Below are positions 14,884 through 17,665 of a stretch of DNA of 17,665 bases, one piece after another. Source of the DNA: Solobacterium sp. UBA636 (GTDB taxonomy: Bacteria; Bacillota_I; Bacilli_A; Erysipelotrichales; Erysipelotrichaceae); contig DBOW01000029.1 of the NCBI GenBank assembly GCA_002299675.1, forward strand, positions 29,290 to 46,954. Direction: 5' to 3'. Position 1 is the stretch's first letter. Each line of letters begins with the position of its first letter. A program made the translations under genes and the position numbers. Below the pieces are notes generated by a model. It did not search any database. It saw nothing but the letters and a program-made list of their open reading frames with translations, and was not told the DNA's origin.

Positions 14884-15735
14884 ATGAAAATTAACAGAAA
14901 ATGGAAAATAATGGCTGTTGTGCTGATGTTATTCATGCTGACAGGCTGCTCAACAGACTTTTCGGAAATTGCGATGGATACAAGCCTCAGCAAGGTAATG
15001 GAAACAGGCGGACTGTTTGAAGCCATCCTGATCTGGCCTCTGGCTCAGGCTATCAACTATCTGGCTAACTGGACTGGTTCAGTATTCTGGGGCATTGTCT
15101 TAGTTACAGTAGTAATTAACGTGGCTCTGGTGTTATTGACATTCAAGTCTAATCTGCAGATGCAGAAGATGAATACAATCCAGCCAGAACTGCAGAAGAT
15201 TCAGAAGAAATATGAAGGAAGAGATGATCAGGCATCCCAGATGCGTATGTCTAATGAGATGCAGGCTTTATATAAGAAGTATGACATCAATCCTCTGGGT
15301 TCACTGATTGCCCCATTCTTACAGTTCCCAATTCTGATTGCGATGTATTCGGCAGTCAGAAGATCTTCAGCTGTATTAAATGGTACATTCCTGGGCTATA
15401 CTCTGGCTCTTACACCAAAAGAAGCCTTTGTGAATAAGGACTGGCCGCTCCTTGTAATCTATGTGGCAATGATTTTATGTCAGCTTGTTTCGGTATTAAT
15501 GCCACAGCTGATCAACAAAATTAAAGCCAAGAAGGAAGCAGAGAAGCATCATAAACATTATGAGGAACCTAAGAATCCTAATGCGATGATGACTTATGGT
15601 ATGGTAATCTTTATTGCCTTCATCATGATTTCTTGGCCAACTGCGCTGTCTTTATACTACTGTATTTCTTCAGTTGTGAATATTATCAAGACTATCGTTA
15701 TGCAGATAATTGCCGATAAGCAGGCTGAAAAATAA
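14884..15735 (+). CDS. yidC: YidC/Oxa1-family membrane protein insertase (lipoprotein form)
   Basis: A 283-residue insertase that places proteins into the membrane alone or with SecYEG. It has a type II signal peptide with lipobox LTGC (mature Cys22), as in Gram-positive SpoIIIJ/YidC. It then shows the Oxa1 core: TM around 62-88, cytosolic hairpin with QPELQKIQKKY and MQALYKKYDINPLGS, TM PFLQFPILIAMYSAV, and two or more C-terminal helices (ISWPTALSLYYCISSVVNI). By gap-free alignment of the QPE segment, the arginine conserved in the groove (TLLIRLL in Bacillus) is Asn79 here (TVVINVA). Start supported by AAAGGGAG about 7 bases upstream. Confidence 0.95.
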   Translation: MKINRKWKIMAVVLMLFMLTGCSTDFSEIAMDTSLSKVMETGGLFEAILIWPLAQAINYLANWTGSVFWGIVLVTVVINVALVLLTFKSNLQMQKMNTIQPELQKIQKKYEGRDDQASQMRMSNEMQALYKKYDINPLGSLIAPFLQFPILIAMYSAVRRSSAVLNGTFLGYTLALTPKEAFVNKDWPLLVIYVAMILCQLVSVLMPQLINKIKAKKEAEKHHKHYEEPKNPNAMMTYGMVIFIAFIMISWPTALSLYYCISSVVNIIKTIVMQIIADKQAEK

Positions 15736-15744
15736 GGAGTTCAA

Positions 15745-16389
15745 ATGAAACAGTATACCGGAAAAACATTAGATGAAGTACTTAAGAACATCGCTGAAGC
15801 TGATGGCTGTACTTTAGAAGAAATTACATATACAGTTACCGAAGAAAAGAAGGGTATTCTGGGTTTAGGTTCATCAGTTACTGTTGAAGCCTACACTCCA
15901 AGAGATATCAAGGACTTTATCTTCGACTATTTAGGAAACTATTTCACTGAACTTAACCTTGGTGTTTCCATTGAAATCATTGAGGAAAAAGGCCAGGACA
16001 ATACTCCACTATATCGTGTAGTTCTTGATGCCGAGAACAATGCCATCATTATTGGCAAGGCGGGTCAGACCCTGAGGGCTATCTCCTTAGTTCTGAAAGC
16101 TGCGGTTAATTCAACTTTCCACAAGCGCATCAATGTCATAGTTGATGTAAATCACTACAAAGAAGACCGCTACAAGAAGGTAAAGGCAATTGCCAGAAGA
16201 GTGGCCAGGGAAGTTGTGAAGTCTCATGTAGATGCTGAACTTGATCCAATGCCAAATGATGAAAGAAAGGTTATTCATCAGTACCTGCAGGATTTTAAGG
16301 GTGTTACAACTGTTTCCATCGGTGAGGGAAGCAAGCGTCACCTGGTTATTAAATACGTAAATGAAAAGGAGAACAAAGAGGCTGAATAA
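15745..16389 (+). CDS. jag: Jag/KhpB RNA-binding protein (Jag-N, KH, R3H)
   Basis: A 214-residue protein with a Jag N-terminal domain (1-~50, YTGKTLDEVL...KKGILGLGS), a KH domain with the GxxG loop in IIGKAGQTLRAI, and a C-terminal R3H domain (NDERKVIHQYL...GEGSKRHLVI). KhpB works with KhpA to bind RNA and affect cell elongation and division in streptococci. It follows yidC by 9 bases with AAGGAG upstream, the usual order. Its stop codon lies in the loop of an 8-bp hairpin. Confidence 0.95.
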   Translation: MKQYTGKTLDEVLKNIAEADGCTLEEITYTVTEEKKGILGLGSSVTVEAYTPRDIKDFIFDYLGNYFTELNLGVSIEIIEEKGQDNTPLYRVVLDAENNAIIIGKAGQTLRAISLVLKAAVNSTFHKRINVIVDVNHYKEDRYKKVKAIARRVAREVVKSHVDAELDPMPNDERKVIHQYLQDFKGVTTVSIGEGSKRHLVIKYVNEKENKEAE

Positions 16390-16398
16390 AGCCTCTTT
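16375..16398 (+). other. Hairpin spanning the jag stop codon
   Basis: AAAGAGGC (16375-16382), loop TGAATAAA carrying the jag stop, GCCTCTTT (16391-16398). The perfect 8-bp stem is followed by CAAATAT, not a T-run, so it is not a standard terminator. It ends 10 bases before the next gene and may act as attenuator, mRNA 3' guard or remnant terminator. Confidence 0.55.
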
Positions 16399-16408
16399 CA
16401 AATATATT

Positions 16409-17578
16409 ATGTTTGAAATTTTAACCAAAATTTTTGTAAAGGACTACAAGAATACCAAAGATGTAAAAGTCAGAGAAGGATATGGTACCTTTATCTCGAT
16501 CTTTTCCATCTTTCTGAATCTGGTTCTGGTTACTATCAAGCTGATTATATCTTTTATAACCAATTCCATTTCCATCAGAACCGATGCCTTAAACAACCTT
16601 TCAGATGTTGGCTCCAATGTAGCGACTCTGTTTGGTTTCAAACTGGCCAATAAACATGCGGATAAGGATCACCCTTATGGCCATGGCCGTATGGAATATA
16701 TTTCCGGCATGATAGTAGCCTTCCTTATCGTCTATATGGGCATTACTGCCTTTGTGGATTCCATAAAGAAGATAATTCATCCTGAAGAATTATCCTTCAG
16801 CTATATAGCTATTCTGGTCCTGGTAATATCTATTTCTATTAAGCTGCTGATGTACTATATGAACAAAAAAGCTGGAAAACTGATTGAATCAGAAACCCTG
16901 ATGGCAGCCTGTCAGGATTCATTAAATGACTCTATCATGACCTTTACTACTCTGGCTTCACTTGTTTTCTATAAGCTGACAAATATCAATGTCGATGCCC
17001 TGATCGGTTTAATTGTTTCTGTATTCATTCTTAAATCCGGAATTGAAATATTTTCCAATGTAATGTCAACAATTCTGGGCAAGGCACCAGACAGGGAATT
17101 GATCAAAGAAATAGAAGACACCATCATGGCTCATAAAGAGATTCATGGTATTCATGATCTGATGCTTCATGACTATGGTCTTACTCAGAGATTTCTGACG
17201 CTGCATGCAGAGGTTGACTGCCACTGTAACATTATGGATATGCACGATGAAATCGATAATATCGAAAGAGAGATTCTGAATAAATTCAATATCACTGCCA
17301 CCATTCATATGGATCCGGTTGACTTTGAAGATGAAACAGTTATTAAGCTTCAGCCTAAGGTTAAAGAGATAGTAAAGAAAATCAATCCTGAATACAATAT
17401 CCATGATTTCAGAATTGTAAAGGGCAATACCCATACCAATGTAGTCTTTGACTGCGTTATTCCAAGTGATGATCACATATCACATGAAAAACTGGCTTCA
17501 ACCATTGAACAGGAAATCAACAAACTCGATGGTGGACCTTACTATGCGGTTGTTGAAGTTGAACACTCCTATGTATAG
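16409..17578 (+). CDS. Cation diffusion facilitator family metal exporter, possibly Mn-type
   Basis: A 389-residue CDF transporter that swaps cytosolic divalent metal for protons. After a cytosolic start (MFEILTKIFVKDY) there are six membrane helices and a C-terminal ferredoxin-like domain (~290-389) with several histidines (LHAEVDCHCN, HMDPVDFED). Membrane site residues are Asn62-xxx-Asp66 in TM2 (DALNNLSD) and Asp170-xxx-Asp174 in TM5. Zinc members usually have a histidine in one of these pairs; its absence points towards Mn or other harder metals, which is inference. ATG 16409 matches the family N-terminus, though no Shine-Dalgarno site precedes it; ATG 16361 would overlap jag. In Bacillus mnmE follows jag, so this neighbour is different. 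Confidence 0.9.
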   Translation: MFEILTKIFVKDYKNTKDVKVREGYGTFISIFSIFLNLVLVTIKLIISFITNSISIRTDALNNLSDVGSNVATLFGFKLANKHADKDHPYGHGRMEYISGMIVAFLIVYMGITAFVDSIKKIIHPEELSFSYIAILVLVISISIKLLMYYMNKKAGKLIESETLMAACQDSLNDSIMTFTTLASLVFYKLTNINVDALIGLIVSVFILKSGIEIFSNVMSTILGKAPDRELIKEIEDTIMAHKEIHGIHDLMLHDYGLTQRFLTLHAEVDCHCNIMDMHDEIDNIEREILNKFNITATIHMDPVDFEDETVIKLQPKVKEIVKKINPEYNIHDFRIVKGNTHTNVVFDCVIPSDDHISHEKLASTIEQEINKLDGGPYYAVVEVEHSYV

Positions 17579-17594
17579 TTTCTTCAAAATTTAG

Positions 17595-17640
17595 TATAAT
17601 ATTCATGTAGATAGAAATATCTAAGGTGTACTGGCACCTT
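17595..17640 (+). promoter_or_regulatory. -10-like box and tandem-hairpin leader at window end
   Basis: TATAAT (17595-17600) without a clear -35 is followed by two adjacent hairpins: TAGATA-GAAA-TATCTA (17608-17623) and AAGGTG-TACTGG-CACCTT (17623-17640), sharing one base. No open frame or good T-run follows within the window. It looks like the start of a structured 5' leader or small RNA whose remainder is beyond the edge. Confidence 0.35.
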
Positions 17641-17665
17641 TAAAAGTTGTAGCTCAAAAGATGGC

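Noticed and set aside
17646..17665. tRNA-like GTAGCTCA at the window end
   Set aside because: Only the D-arm-like GCTCA resembles a tRNA; the expected D-stem partner does not follow, and the sequence ends too soon to judge.

Overview
The window is a gene-dense stretch (about 40% GC by eye) of a low-GC Gram-positive chromosome (Bacillota). The clearest pointers are the rplU-prp-rpmA cluster with an L27 whose N-terminus is made to be cut off by Prp, a CsoR-type copper repressor, a lipoprotein-type YidC, and the rpmH-rnpA-yidC-jag block. The gene mix would suit an Erysipelotrichia-like lineage, but that placement is inference. Almost everything is core metabolism and information processing. I see no IS element, phage gene, CRISPR array or toxin-antitoxin pair, and no gap above 300 bases.

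Left part (1-4394): the 3' end of an FtsX-type ABC permease gene meets, tail to tail across a shared bidirectional terminator, a minus-strand operon read copA-copZ-csoR-ispG. A CsoR-type inverted repeat lies on the copA start region. The last three junctions are tight (4 bases, then two ATGA overlaps), so the isoprenoid enzyme IspG appears to be co-expressed with copper efflux.

Middle (4463-12594): a plus-strand operon dnaE-response regulator-histidine kinase-methyltransferase, then rplU (L21) behind its own promoter and a structured leader, prp (L27 protease), rpmA (L27 precursor), a terminator, and the ribosome-assembly GTPase obg followed by another terminator.

Right part (12672-17665): ruvA-ruvB (Holliday junction motor); rpmH (L34) under a good sigma-A promoter; a hairpin; rnpA (RNase P protein); yidC (insertase); jag/khpB (KH-R3H RNA-binding protein); and a cation diffusion facilitator. 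The last 87 bases hold a -10-like box followed by two tandem hairpins, probably the 5' leader of a gene or RNA beyond the window.

Points most worth a second look: ispG inside a copper operon; loss of the groove arginine in YidC (Asn79); a DnaE whose PHP metal ligands are mostly gone and whose start looks leaderless; a 7-codon ORF with a good Shine-Dalgarno site that ends on the ruvA start codon; and hairpins placed just before obg and rnpA. I found no clear previously undescribed multi-gene system.
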